Assembly (NCBI GenBank): GCA_028875055.1
Contig: JAPPGG010000045.1
Span: 124,001 to 188,000, forward strand
Direction of reading: 5' to 3'
Length of the DNA: 64,000 nt
Source of the DNA: Chloroflexota bacterium
GTDB taxonomy: Bacteria; Chloroflexota; Dehalococcoidia; Lucifugimonadales; UBA3495
This document shows, piece by piece, positions 52,260 to 59,705 of the stretch (its first letter is position 1; each line of letters begins with the position of its first letter). The position numbers and the translations under genes are program-made. Under the pieces are notes generated by a model, which did not search any database, was not told where the DNA came from, and saw only the letters and a list, made by a program, of their open reading frames with translations.

Positions 52260-53354
52260 CTAAACCGCGTACTGCCTCATGGCTTCCTCGCTGAAAGCCA
52301 GTCCCAGGCCCGGCCTGTTCGGGACCACGATTTCGCCGTCCACAATGGCCGGAGTCTCTTCAAACAGCTGCAGGGACCAGGGCATATACTCCACAGTCAA
52401 TCCGTTGGGAATAGCCGCCACGTTGTGGACCTGCACTTCCGGGGCCACATGGCTGACGACAGGCATGTTGAATGCCTCGGCCATTCCGGCAACCTTTTGG
52501 AACTGAGTAATGCCCCCCACCCGCATCAGGTCAATCATCACGATGTCGATGGACCGATTCTCAATCAATTGCCGGAAGGGTGCGATGCCAAATACATACT
52601 CGCCGCACGCCAGTGGGGTCGTTAATGCGTCCGCAATGCGCGCCAGACCCTGGTAGTCATCGTAAGTGGTCAAGTCTTCCAGCCAGAACAGGTTGTACTC
52701 TTCAACGCGCTTCCCTATGGATATGGCGCGGTTGACGTCCCAAAGCTGGTTGATGTCGCACATCAGATCAATGTCCGGTCCAATGGCTTCGCGCATTACG
52801 CGGATGCGTGCCACTTCATCGTCGGCAGAAGGCTCAGCTCCCATCTGGGTCTTCATTTGCCTGAAGCCTTTCTCCACCAGGCGACTTCCGACGTCGGCAA
52901 GGAACTCCAAGTTGCGGTCCCGCGTCAGCTGACCGCTGGCATAGGTGGGCACTCGGTCTCGGTGGCCGCCCAGCAGGGTGGCAACAGGCAGCCCAAAGGC
53001 CTTGCCTTTAATGTCCCACAGGGCCACGTCCACGCCGGCCAGGGCGAAGTTGAACATACCCGGGCCAATGGTGCCGGTCTGCCGCTTCAACTTGGCAACA
53101 ATGGCTTCAATGCCCATGGGGTCGTCGCCGATAATAATCTCGCACATGGCATCGACGGTAACCTTCAATGCCGTGAAAAGGGGATTCCCCACCATTCCGG
53201 GAATGAAGGAATAGCCGATGCCCTGTATTCCTTCGTCCGTTTCAAGCTCTATGGTCACAAAGTCCCTGGTGCCGGGCCCTATCGGTATGCCGTCCACCAG
53301 GGGGTTATCCGCCGGCACGCGTACAACCCGAGTATTGAAGCCGGTTATTTTCAT
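52260..53354 (-). CDS. Enolase-superfamily enzyme (mandelate racemase/muconate lactonizing type)
   Basis: This 364-residue protein has a capping domain followed by a barrel. Metal ligands are in DLMCDINQLWD near residue 199, WLEDLTTYDD near residue 225 and ACGEYVFG near residue 252; the general-base pattern includes KTQMG near residue 166 and the His in VSHVAPEVQVHN near residue 300, with the paired Asp in VMIDLMRVGGITQF near residue 275. This resembles the mandelate racemase subgroup and acid-sugar dehydratases. Substrate prediction is not safe; a sugar acid or aromatic hydroxy acid is plausible. Confidence 0.9.
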   Translation of the reverse strand: MKITGFNTRVVRVPADNPLVDGIPIGPGTRDFVTIELETDEGIQGIGYSFIPGMVGNPLFTALKVTVDAMCEIIIGDDPMGIEAIVAKLKRQTGTIGPGMFNFALAGVDVALWDIKGKAFGLPVATLLGGHRDRVPTYASGQLTRDRNLEFLADVGSRLVEKGFRQMKTQMGAEPSADDEVARIRVMREAIGPDIDLMCDINQLWDVNRAISIGKRVEEYNLFWLEDLTTYDDYQGLARIADALTTPLACGEYVFGIAPFRQLIENRSIDIVMIDLMRVGGITQFQKVAGMAEAFNMPVVSHVAPEVQVHNVAAIPNGLTVEYMPWSLQLFEETPAIVDGEIVVPNRPGLGLAFSEEAMRQYAV

Positions 53355-53431
53355 CGCTTGTCCCCTGCCAGTCTATTCCCAGTTGCAGTTGCGGGTGGAC
53401 CAGCCGGTTCGCTGCCCAGCTGGAATGAATC

Positions 53432-54013
53432 CTATTTCAGACCGAACTCCTCCATCAACTCCTGGATTGCCTGGGGAGTCCGACGGTTGCTGCCGCCGCC
53501 CATCCGTTCCTCGGGATAGCGGATGTTGGGCACTGTCTTAACGTGAATCAGGGAAGGTCCCTCTTCGCTCAGAATTTGCTCGGCCTGAACGGCGAAGTCT
53601 TCCAGATTGTCGAAGGAATAGCTGTTGGCATAGCCGGCCGAACGGCCCATCTCTTCGTAGTCGGTGGTTTGAGCGCCCGGTACTTCCTGACCGCCCGTGG
53701 TGGCATAAACCCCGTTGTCCATTACAAAATGGTAGAGATTGGTGGGAGCTTTGTTGGCGATGGTTACCAGGGCTCCCAGGTTCATCAATAAGCTGCCGTC
53801 TCCGTCGAAGATAATTACCTTCTCCTCCGGCTTTGCCAGCGCCACTCCCAGGGCGAAGGAGTTGGTCTTGCCCATGGCGCCACTGGCCGGAACGTCCCGG
53901 GCGACATTGTCGGACACTTCGGCCCAGCCGATGTTGGCCCGCATGGCGGGCACAATCACCGCGTTATCCCGATACTTGTTAACAATGTTCATCAATTCGA
54001 CCTGGTCGATCAT
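53432..54013 (-). CDS. ThDP-dependent enzyme beta subunit (sulfopyruvate decarboxylase-like)
   Basis: This 193-residue protein is the ThDP-binding C-terminal half of a decarboxylase, similar to sulfopyruvate decarboxylase subunit beta or phosphonopyruvate decarboxylase. The cofactor motif is IIFDGDGSLLMNLGALVTIANKAPTNLYHFVMDN (GDG to N, near residue 92) and the C-terminal GPSLIHVKTVPN fits. The ATG at 54013 has GGAGGT 7 bases before it. The companion PYR-domain subunit is not found on either side, so it is an orphan here. It needs a partner encoded elsewhere to be active. Confidence 0.83.
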   Translation of the reverse strand: MIDQVELMNIVNKYRDNAVIVPAMRANIGWAEVSDNVARDVPASGAMGKTNSFALGVALAKPEEKVIIFDGDGSLLMNLGALVTIANKAPTNLYHFVMDNGVYATTGGQEVPGAQTTDYEEMGRSAGYANSYSFDNLEDFAVQAEQILSEEGPSLIHVKTVPNIRYPEERMGGGSNRRTPQAIQELMEEFGLK

Positions 54014-54466
54014 ATTTATTACCTCCGGGCAAAATACGGTGGATGGTTTACGTCCTTCAAGCTTATCCAAGGATTTGGCCCATTCTAACATAGAAACCTG
54101 GCACTAATTGAAGACCGGTCCGGCCCAAGGGCAATCAAGCTACAGATTCAGGCTATAGGCGGCACAAATTCCTGAGGCAAGGGTCATGTCTCCCTGAGTC
54201 CTTCGGCCTGGCTCTGGGTAAACGCTGACAAAGGACCTGAAAGGCTTGTCCTCAGCCTGATCGCGAGTAAGCAATTTGATCCAAAGGGTCTATTTTAGAT
54301 GCTTCGGCTTCGCTAAGCATGACATTTCTTGAAGCGCGTTTGCCTTTGACCATACCCTGCACCCAAATTGACCCAGCACCCAGCCAAACCATATACTTTA
54401 GGCTCCATCGACCTCAAATAAATTTGGCCTTGAACAATCAGATTCGCTTTTCAAGGGAGGAATTGC
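54014..54466. other. Intergenic region, about 450 bases
   Basis: No gene was recognised. A stretch near 54298-54326 (GATGCTTCGGCTTCGCTAAGCATGAC) resembles dispersed palindromic repeat fragments and can fold weakly. The promoter of arsM should lie near its right end. Confidence 0.4.
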
Positions 54467-55246
54467 ATGGCTTCAGACCAGAATGAAATTAAGCGCTACG
54501 TTCAGGAGCGTTACGGCGCCCGAGCGCGCGGAGTCATAGAACTTTCCGACAGCCAGTGTGACACCGACGGTGATGCCGGTTGCTGCGGACCATCCGATGC
54601 CGAGCGCGCTCTTCGTCTCTACAATGAAGGGCAGGTAGCAGGACTGCCCGCCGAGGCTGTGGCAGCATCTGCGGGTTGCGGCAACCCCACCGCCCTGGCA
54701 GGCCTCAAGCAGGGCGAAAGAGTCCTGGATCTTGGTTCCGGCGGCGGTATTGACTGCTTCCTGGCTGCCCAGCAAGTGGGGGAAGCCGGCCATGTTACCG
54801 GCCTGGACATGACTCCGGACATGCTGGAACTTGCCCACAAGAACTTGGCCACCACCGGCTTGAAGAATGTGGAATTTGTCGAGGGGGAAATGGAGAACAT
54901 TCCCCTGCCCGACAGCTGTGTTGATGTGGTCATATCCAACTGCGTCATTTGCCTGTCTCCGGACAAGGACGCAGTCTTCCGGGAGGCTTTCCGGGTCCTG
55001 ACCCCGGGCGGCCGGATGCACGTTTCAGATATGGTGGCCCTTAGCCCTGATGGACCTGTGGTCACCGATGCCGAAGCCTGGGTGGCCTGCGTAGGGGGCG
55101 CGGAGGACAAATCGGTTTACCTTGACCGCCTGTCGCGCGCGGGCTTCGTTGGCGTAGAAACCACTGACGAGGACCTTCGGTTCGACAGCGAAGGAGTCTC
55201 CCTCAACGTAGCCAGCGTCAAGGTAGTTGCTCACAAACCCGACTAG
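54467..55246 (+). CDS. arsM: Arsenite S-adenosylmethionine methyltransferase
   Basis: This 259-residue class I methyltransferase has the SAM loop VLDLGSGGGIDCFLAAQQVG near residue 87 and acidic GLDMTPDM near residue 110. Cysteines typical of ArsM are present: DSQCDTDGDAGCCG near residue 28, ASAGCGNP near residue 69, the SNCVICLSPD pair near residue 160 and ACVGGA near residue 204. This supports As(III) binding. It methylates arsenite to methylarsenicals. AGGGAGG precedes the ATG. No arsR or efflux gene is adjacent. Confidence 0.92.
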   Translation: MASDQNEIKRYVQERYGARARGVIELSDSQCDTDGDAGCCGPSDAERALRLYNEGQVAGLPAEAVAASAGCGNPTALAGLKQGERVLDLGSGGGIDCFLAAQQVGEAGHVTGLDMTPDMLELAHKNLATTGLKNVEFVEGEMENIPLPDSCVDVVISNCVICLSPDKDAVFREAFRVLTPGGRMHVSDMVALSPDGPVVTDAEAWVACVGGAEDKSVYLDRLSRAGFVGVETTDEDLRFDSEGVSLNVASVKVVAHKPD

Positions 55247-55279
55247 GTCAACACGCGTTCACCCAGGCAGAACAAAACG

Positions 55280-55300
55280 GGCGGGGCTTGTTGCCCCGCC
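55280..55300 (+). terminator. Terminator of arsM
   Basis: GGCGGGGC and GCCCCGCC form an 8-bp stem with a TTGTT loop, 33 bases after the arsM stop; the T-tract is poor. It also lies just beyond the stop of the convergent LmbE-like gene. Confidence 0.55.
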
Positions 55301-55329
55301 TGTGTAGTCGCTCCAGGTCCGAAATCCGC

Positions 55330-56040
55330 CTAGCCCAGGACAAACCTCTTGAAAGCTTCCGCAAACTGGAAGCCCACCTCCGCGCCAATCTCACTGCGCC
55401 AGCCCTTCAGGTACTTCTCAGCATCGTCATGGTCCACCTGGCTCGCATGGGCGCGAAGCGCATTCACCGCAACTTCAATGTAGTCAGTCACGTCAACGTA
55501 TTGGTCGGCGTTCTGCCGGTCCATAATCCAGAGTTCCCGTACCTTGTGGGGTTCCAGCCCCTCCTCCAGCAACTCAGGAAACGTCAACCGGTCCCTGGCC
55601 GTGGGATAAATGGCCGACAAGGTGGCCTCTCCCGCGGCGAAGTGGTCAGGGTGGCCAATATAGCCGCGCCCTACCAGGTCCCTTGCCGGATTCTGGCAAA
55701 TCACCAGGTCAGGACGGTAACGCCTGATTTGCCTCGCGATGTCCCGGCGCAAGTCAAGCGTGGGTTGCAGCATAGCATCCTCGTACCCCAGGAAAACCAC
55801 TTCGTGCAGGCCCAGCACCGTGCCCGCGTTAGTCTGTTCCGCCTCCCGAATGCGAATCAACTCTTCACTGCTCATCTCAGGGTCGTCAATTCCCTTGCTG
55901 CCATCGGTGCACAGCACGTAAACCATTTCCCAGCCTTCGTCACACAACTTGGCTACAGTGCCGGAACAGCCCCACTCGGCATCGTCGGCGTGGGCCACTA
56001 CAACCATGCCTCGCTTGTTGGAATCTTCAATAGTGGTCAT
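55330..56040 (-). CDS. PIG-L/LmbE-family deacetylase
   Basis: This 236-residue zinc hydrolase of the LmbE/MshB/BshB type has the metal-binding VVAHADDAEWGCSGTVAKL near residue 13 and the downstream GRGYIGHPDHFAAGEATL near residue 128 holding the second His. The TDGSKG segment near residue 46 and the RLTFPELLEEGLEPHKVRELWIM region also fit. It deacetylates an N-acetylglucosaminyl or similar substrate, for example in low-molecular-weight thiol or glycoconjugate formation. GGAGG precedes the ATG. Confidence 0.9.
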   Translation of the reverse strand: MTTIEDSNKRGMVVVAHADDAEWGCSGTVAKLCDEGWEMVYVLCTDGSKGIDDPEMSSEELIRIREAEQTNAGTVLGLHEVVFLGYEDAMLQPTLDLRRDIARQIRRYRPDLVICQNPARDLVGRGYIGHPDHFAAGEATLSAIYPTARDRLTFPELLEEGLEPHKVRELWIMDRQNADQYVDVTDYIEVAVNALRAHASQVDHDDAEKYLKGWRSEIGAEVGFQFAEAFKRFVLG

Positions 56041-56222
56041 TTGCTGCAGCCTCCAACTTTGAACAGGAAGGATGAAACACCTGCCCGGAAATAAAGACAG
56101 CCAAGTTTAGCATAACCCCGGAATCCAGCGGCAATACGCCGCTCTTCAAAGACGGTTGGCCTGGCCTTGCCCGCAGTGGATAATGGAAGTTAGAAAATCA
56201 AGGCACTAATCTGTGGATTCGG

Positions 56223-56660
56223 GTGAATGAATTGGCGAGATTGTGGGCAAGAAACACCACCTTCGAGTCGGTCAGTGTTGGCGACGAACTGCCCATCCTG
56301 GTCAAGTGGGAAACTGAAGAGACCATCAAGAGGTTTCGTGAGCTGGCCATGCCGGAGCAAACAGGAGAGAGTCCTGGGACTCCCGATTCCGACAATACTC
56401 CCGCCGCATGTCAGGCCCTGATTTCCTACGCCACCGAGTTGCTGGAAAAGGGGTTTCCGCTGGAATCAATTACGGCCAAAGGGAGCAGGCTGAGCCTGGT
56501 AATGTTGGCCGAAGTCTTGCCGGAGGACACCATCAGCCTTTCGGGTCAGGTAATCAGCAAGGACACACAAGGGGACTTCAACCAGGTCCAATGTATGGTC
56601 AGGATCGAAAACCAGGACAACAAACTGGTTGCGGAAGTCAGCGCTACGATAGCACTATAA
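56223..56660 (+). CDS. MaoC-like hotdog-fold protein
   Basis: This 145-residue protein has the general sequence of a MaoC/hotdog domain: ESVSVGDELPILVKWETEETIKRFRELA in the N-terminal half, then AKGSRLSLVMLAEVLPEDTISLSGQVIS and NQVQCMVRIENQDNKLVAEVSATIAL in the second. The catalytic Asp-His pair of hydratases (D-x-x-x-x-H) is not visible; the central part reads SDNTPAACQALISYA. It may be an inactive or partner subunit of a heteromeric hydratase. The GTG start is not supported by a strong Shine-Dalgarno. Confidence 0.65.
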   Translation: MNELARLWARNTTFESVSVGDELPILVKWETEETIKRFRELAMPEQTGESPGTPDSDNTPAACQALISYATELLEKGFPLESITAKGSRLSLVMLAEVLPEDTISLSGQVISKDTQGDFNQVQCMVRIENQDNKLVAEVSATIAL

Positions 56661-56723
56661 GTCAGCGGTGAATCGCCAAACATCTCGCCAAATGGGTATG
56701 ATCCCTCGCCAATAAGGGTTTGG

Positions 56724-57965
56724 TCATTCGCCCCGCCTTCCATAGTTGACGGCCATCAGCGAGAAATCCTGGCCGTCTATCACGCCATCCCCGTTCAGGT
56801 CCGCCGCCATTCCACCATCCACCGACTTTGAACGTACTCCAAATACGGACTTGAGAGCCAACAAGTCCGCTTCGTTTATCAGGTTGTCGCCGTTCAAGTC
56901 GCCACCGGGAAGGGCGCCAAAATCTGGGCTCACCACATAGGGCAGTCCGCTTGCACTTTCCCCGGATGTGTCAATGTTCATCCCATTCTGCGCCGCCGAC
57001 AGTGTACTCTCTCCCTTCAACCTCAGATCGTAGATTCCGGAAGGGATTAACTGGGGAGAGATGTCACTTACGCTGAAGCTGCCGGTCTTGTCCGCTTCAA
57101 TGTTGAAGTAGGTGGCCAGCGGCTGACCCTGGCCTCCCTTCCAGGGAGGGACTGCGCCCCGTTGCCAGATTTCTATCTGAAAGGGTTCACGGTACGGGGT
57201 CAATTCTCCGTCGTGCCGGGGAACATCTGACCCCGCATATCCTTCAATTCTGGCTTTCTCGGCACTCGGGCCAACATTCACCACCGCCAGGGGCGTCTGG
57301 TCGGCCGCATCAATCACGCGAACCTCGCCAAGCTCGTCCAGGACCGCAATCTTGGAACCGGCGTTCTTGTCCGGTACCGGGATGAAATTCACCTTCCCGA
57401 TTGCATCCGCCTCTATAGTAAGCAAACCCAGAAGCCGCTTTTCCCCGAGGGAAAGAGGAACTGCAGAGCTCTTCTCCGAGTCCCTGTCGGAATCAACCAG
57501 CGTCACGCCGTATTGGAGTGTGCCTTGCTCGGAGTCATACGAGTTTCTAAATCCAAAATACCCTGGTTCCCTGTTTGGGGGAATGCTATCGGTAGAGAGG
57601 CGACGCCATTCGTTCAAGACAAGATCGGGGTGTCCACCTTCCTGGAAGGGCATGTCCCTGTTCGGGAAGGAGACCACTTTCAAGGCGTCATTTCCTTCCA
57701 GGTCAAGGCTCACATACCATGAAACCATTTCTGCGCTCGCAGAGTTGAGCAGGCGCTGAGAAGTCAACAGTTGCAGGCCCAAATCGACGTCCCTACCCAC
57801 AGGCAGGTTCAATTCACTCTGGCAGGGAGTCACATCCAGACGGCACAACCTTATTTGAAGGGCATGCTCACTGGAGAAGAGAGAAACCGGAAGTGTGAGA
57901 ATCAAGAAGAACAGGAGCGAAATCGTTCCCGTCAGGGTGACCAGGAGGGGTCGTCTTATGCCCAA
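56724..57965 (-). CDS. Secreted protein with cohesin-like region and C-terminal dockerin repeats
   Basis: This 413-residue exported protein starts with a hydrophobic signal segment (LLVTLTGTISLLFFLILTLPVSL). The first 190 residues are a beta-sandwich-like region reminiscent of cohesin or Chloroflexi cohesin-like domains (YVSLDLEGNDALKVVSFPN, LLGLLTIEADAIGKVNF). The C-terminus has two calcium-binding dockerin type I repeats, GDLNGDNLINEADLLALKSVFG and ADLNGDGVIDGQDFSLMAVNYG. Its TTG start is 3 bases after the moaE stop, so it may be translationally coupled to it. The function is unknown; a surface assembly or scaffold role is inferred. Confidence 0.72.
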   Translation of the reverse strand: MGIRRPLLVTLTGTISLLFFLILTLPVSLFSSEHALQIRLCRLDVTPCQSELNLPVGRDVDLGLQLLTSQRLLNSASAEMVSWYVSLDLEGNDALKVVSFPNRDMPFQEGGHPDLVLNEWRRLSTDSIPPNREPGYFGFRNSYDSEQGTLQYGVTLVDSDRDSEKSSAVPLSLGEKRLLGLLTIEADAIGKVNFIPVPDKNAGSKIAVLDELGEVRVIDAADQTPLAVVNVGPSAEKARIEGYAGSDVPRHDGELTPYREPFQIEIWQRGAVPPWKGGQGQPLATYFNIEADKTGSFSVSDISPQLIPSGIYDLRLKGESTLSAAQNGMNIDTSGESASGLPYVVSPDFGALPGGDLNGDNLINEADLLALKSVFGVRSKSVDGGMAADLNGDGVIDGQDFSLMAVNYGRRGE

Positions 57966-57968
57966 TGG

Positions 57969-58445
57969 TCAGTCGTTACCTGCCGGCGCGGCCTGTGGTG
58001 CTGCCTCTGCGCCCTCATTGAACTCGTGGTCTTCGCAGGCTACCCAGTGTTCCCCACCCTCGTAGAATTCCTTTTTCCAAATGGGAACCGAGTGCTTCAG
58101 CCTGTTCACCGCTTCGTGGCAGGCATAGAAGGCTTCGCTTCTGTGGGGTGAACCCACTGCGACAACCAGGCTTATTTCGCCGATATCCACGACTCCAATT
58201 CGGTGACCGATTGCCACGTCTTCAAGTCCGAACTCTGCCTTGAGCTCCTGCCGAATTTCCTCCAGCTTACGGTAGGCCATCTCTTCATAGGCCTCGTATT
58301 CCAGACGGATTACACGCTTACCTTCGAAGGTATCCCGCGTCGTGCCCAAAAAAGTAACGACGGCGCCATTTTCATCCCGGCGAACCAGGCAGGTGAAGTC
58401 GTCGGGGTTAAGTTCCTCGCGGGTGATGACAATCATTTCGCTCAT
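57969..58445 (-). CDS. moaE: Molybdopterin synthase catalytic subunit
   Basis: This 158-residue MoaE has the family blocks GAVVTFLGTTRDTFEGKRVIRLEYEAYEEMA near residues 28-58 (described), VAIGHRIGVVDIGEISLVVAVGSPHRSEAFYACHEAVNRLKHSVPIWKKEFYEGGEHWV, including the catalytic lysines in IWKKE. It transfers sulfur from thiocarboxylated MoaD to cyclic pyranopterin monophosphate. It lies 24 bases after the moaD gene in the same direction. No other Mo-cofactor gene is in the window. Confidence 0.93.
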   Translation of the reverse strand: MSEMIVITREELNPDDFTCLVRRDENGAVVTFLGTTRDTFEGKRVIRLEYEAYEEMAYRKLEEIRQELKAEFGLEDVAIGHRIGVVDIGEISLVVAVGSPHRSEAFYACHEAVNRLKHSVPIWKKEFYEGGEHWVACEDHEFNEGAEAAPQAAPAGND

Positions 58446-58469
58446 TCAAGATACCTCAACGCGGCTAGT

Positions 58470-58739
58470 TTAAGGGGAAGTGTCCGGGTTTGCCTGCCCT
58501 CCGCTTACCGGAGGTATAAAGCAAATCTCGTCGCCTGCCTGGAGCGAGGTTTCAAGCTCGGCGTATTCTTCGTTTACGGCCACCACAATCTTCACATCAG
58601 GTGGAGCGAGCTGTGGAAATCGATCTCTGACTGCCGCTACCAGGTCAGCTACCGTTGTACCTTCAGGCAGGGTTACCTTCGCCAAATTGCAGCCGGCCCG
58701 TTCCCGGTACAGAGCAAAGAATCTCACGGAAAGTTCCAT
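58470..58739 (-). CDS. moaD: Molybdopterin synthase sulfur carrier subunit, C-terminally extended
   Basis: This 89-residue ubiquitin-like MoaD begins with VRFFALYRERAGCN and contains VVAVNEEYAELETSLQAGDEICFIPPVSGG. The di-glycine (residues 80-81) that must be C-terminal for adenylation and thiocarboxylation is followed here by eight more residues, QANPDTSP, before the stop. Activity would need proteolytic trimming, as shown for some sulfur carriers with JAB-type proteases; otherwise a frameshift or sequencing error near the end should be considered. It pairs with moaE. Confidence 0.88.
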   Translation of the reverse strand: MELSVRFFALYRERAGCNLAKVTLPEGTTVADLVAAVRDRFPQLAPPDVKIVVAVNEEYAELETSLQAGDEICFIPPVSGGQANPDTSP

Positions 58740-59043
58740 AGCGCATCCTGAACTGAAGCCAAAATGAAAACTACATTTAAAGGGATTCGCATAGAGGCAT
58801 TCGCAGGGTTGTCATCCTCATTCCGGCTTTCGCAGATATCCAGAGTTTCTCACTTTGATTGCCTGGGCCCGTTCCGGACCATACGGGATTCCGGCCTGCG
58901 CCGTAATGACGGTCAATGGCAAATGCGCGTCCCACCGTGACTTTGGTTTAGACTTCAACCAAGTATACACAGGGAGGGGACGGCTGTCTTTGAGGACTCA
59001 AGCGCCTACTCCCCAATGGTCCTCAATGACTCCATGGGCATCC
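58740..59043. other. Intergenic region, about 300 bases
   Basis: No gene. GTCATCCTCATTCCGG near 58810 and ATTCCGGCCTGCGCCGTAATGACGG near 58888 look like two opposed halves of a degenerate dispersed palindromic repeat. Confidence 0.4.
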
Positions 59044-59496
59044 TCAACTGTTAAATGACTTAACCACCTGGAGAGCTCTCAGTGCATGGCTTGTCATTGA
59101 GACCTCGTTATGAAAGACGTCACGTATAATGCCTTGAGTGTCGATCACATACGTGATCCGGGAAGTGCCCAGCCCGAATCTTCTCTTGACGTCATACAGT
59201 CGACTAACCCGCCCGCCAGAATCACTTCCCATTGGAAAAGTTATCTCACAAGCCTCGACGAATTTCTGCAGTCGCTCGACGCTGTCGGAGCTAATTCCCA
59301 ACACCTGGGCGTTGTTGCTCTGGAAAGCATTGTGGAAGTTTACAAACTCCCTGGCCTCTGTGGTTCAACCGTGCGTAAAGGCTCGAGGATAAAAGTAAAC
59401 AACCAGATTCGTTCCCCGGCAGTCCGCCAAAGAAAACTCGCTCCCCAATGCCAGCGGAAGCTTGAAATCAGGAGCTTCGATTCCTGTGTTCAGCAT
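59044..59496 (-). CDS. Peroxiredoxin with in-frame TGA at the peroxidatic position (probable selenoprotein)
   Basis: The 151-codon frame starts at ATG 59496 and reads MLNTGIEAPDFKLPLALGSE, a typical AhpC/TSA (BCP-like) peroxiredoxin N-terminus. At codon 44 it has TGA (59367-59365), giving VVYFYPRAFTHGUTTEAREF. Family members have PGCTxEA there, so U replaces the peroxidatic cysteine. After TGA the frame continues intact with QVLGISSDSVERLQKF, ITFPMGSDSGG and ITYVIDTQGIIRDVFH. No alternative cysteine is near. A hairpin with a GU-containing loop lies 22 bases after TGA. Selenocysteine peroxiredoxins are known in a few bacteria. Enzymes of this type reduce peroxides. Confidence 0.82.
59334..59351 (-). 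promoter_or_regulatory. Candidate bacterial SECIS of the peroxiredoxin gene
   Basis: On the minus strand, GGGAGTTT and AAACTTCC, with one G-U pair, form a stem with GU at the tip. The loop G is about 22 bases after the TGA, within the known 16-37 base range for bacterial SECIS. Confidence 0.6.
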
Positions 59497-59632
59497 AATA
59501 AGTCAACTTAATGGGTTGTTGGCACCCGTGTCAACAATCTTTGGCCAACGAATGGACCACTATAACCAGAATCTGGGACATTTGTTGCCGAATCTCGACA
59601 TTACCTCGGAAGAAACAATTCTAATCATTTAG

Positions 59633-59638
59633 TATAAT
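59633..59638 (+). promoter_or_regulatory. Possible -10 box for the leucine dehydrogenase gene
   Basis: A perfect TATAAT lies 68 bases before the ATG at 59706 in an AT-rich stretch. No convincing -35 box is found at the usual distance. Confidence 0.35.
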
Positions 59639-59705
59639 AATAGAAGCAAGAGCATGAATTTGGCCTTGCAACTCAGACCACGAATCTCCGCTGGAGGTGG
59701 TTCAC

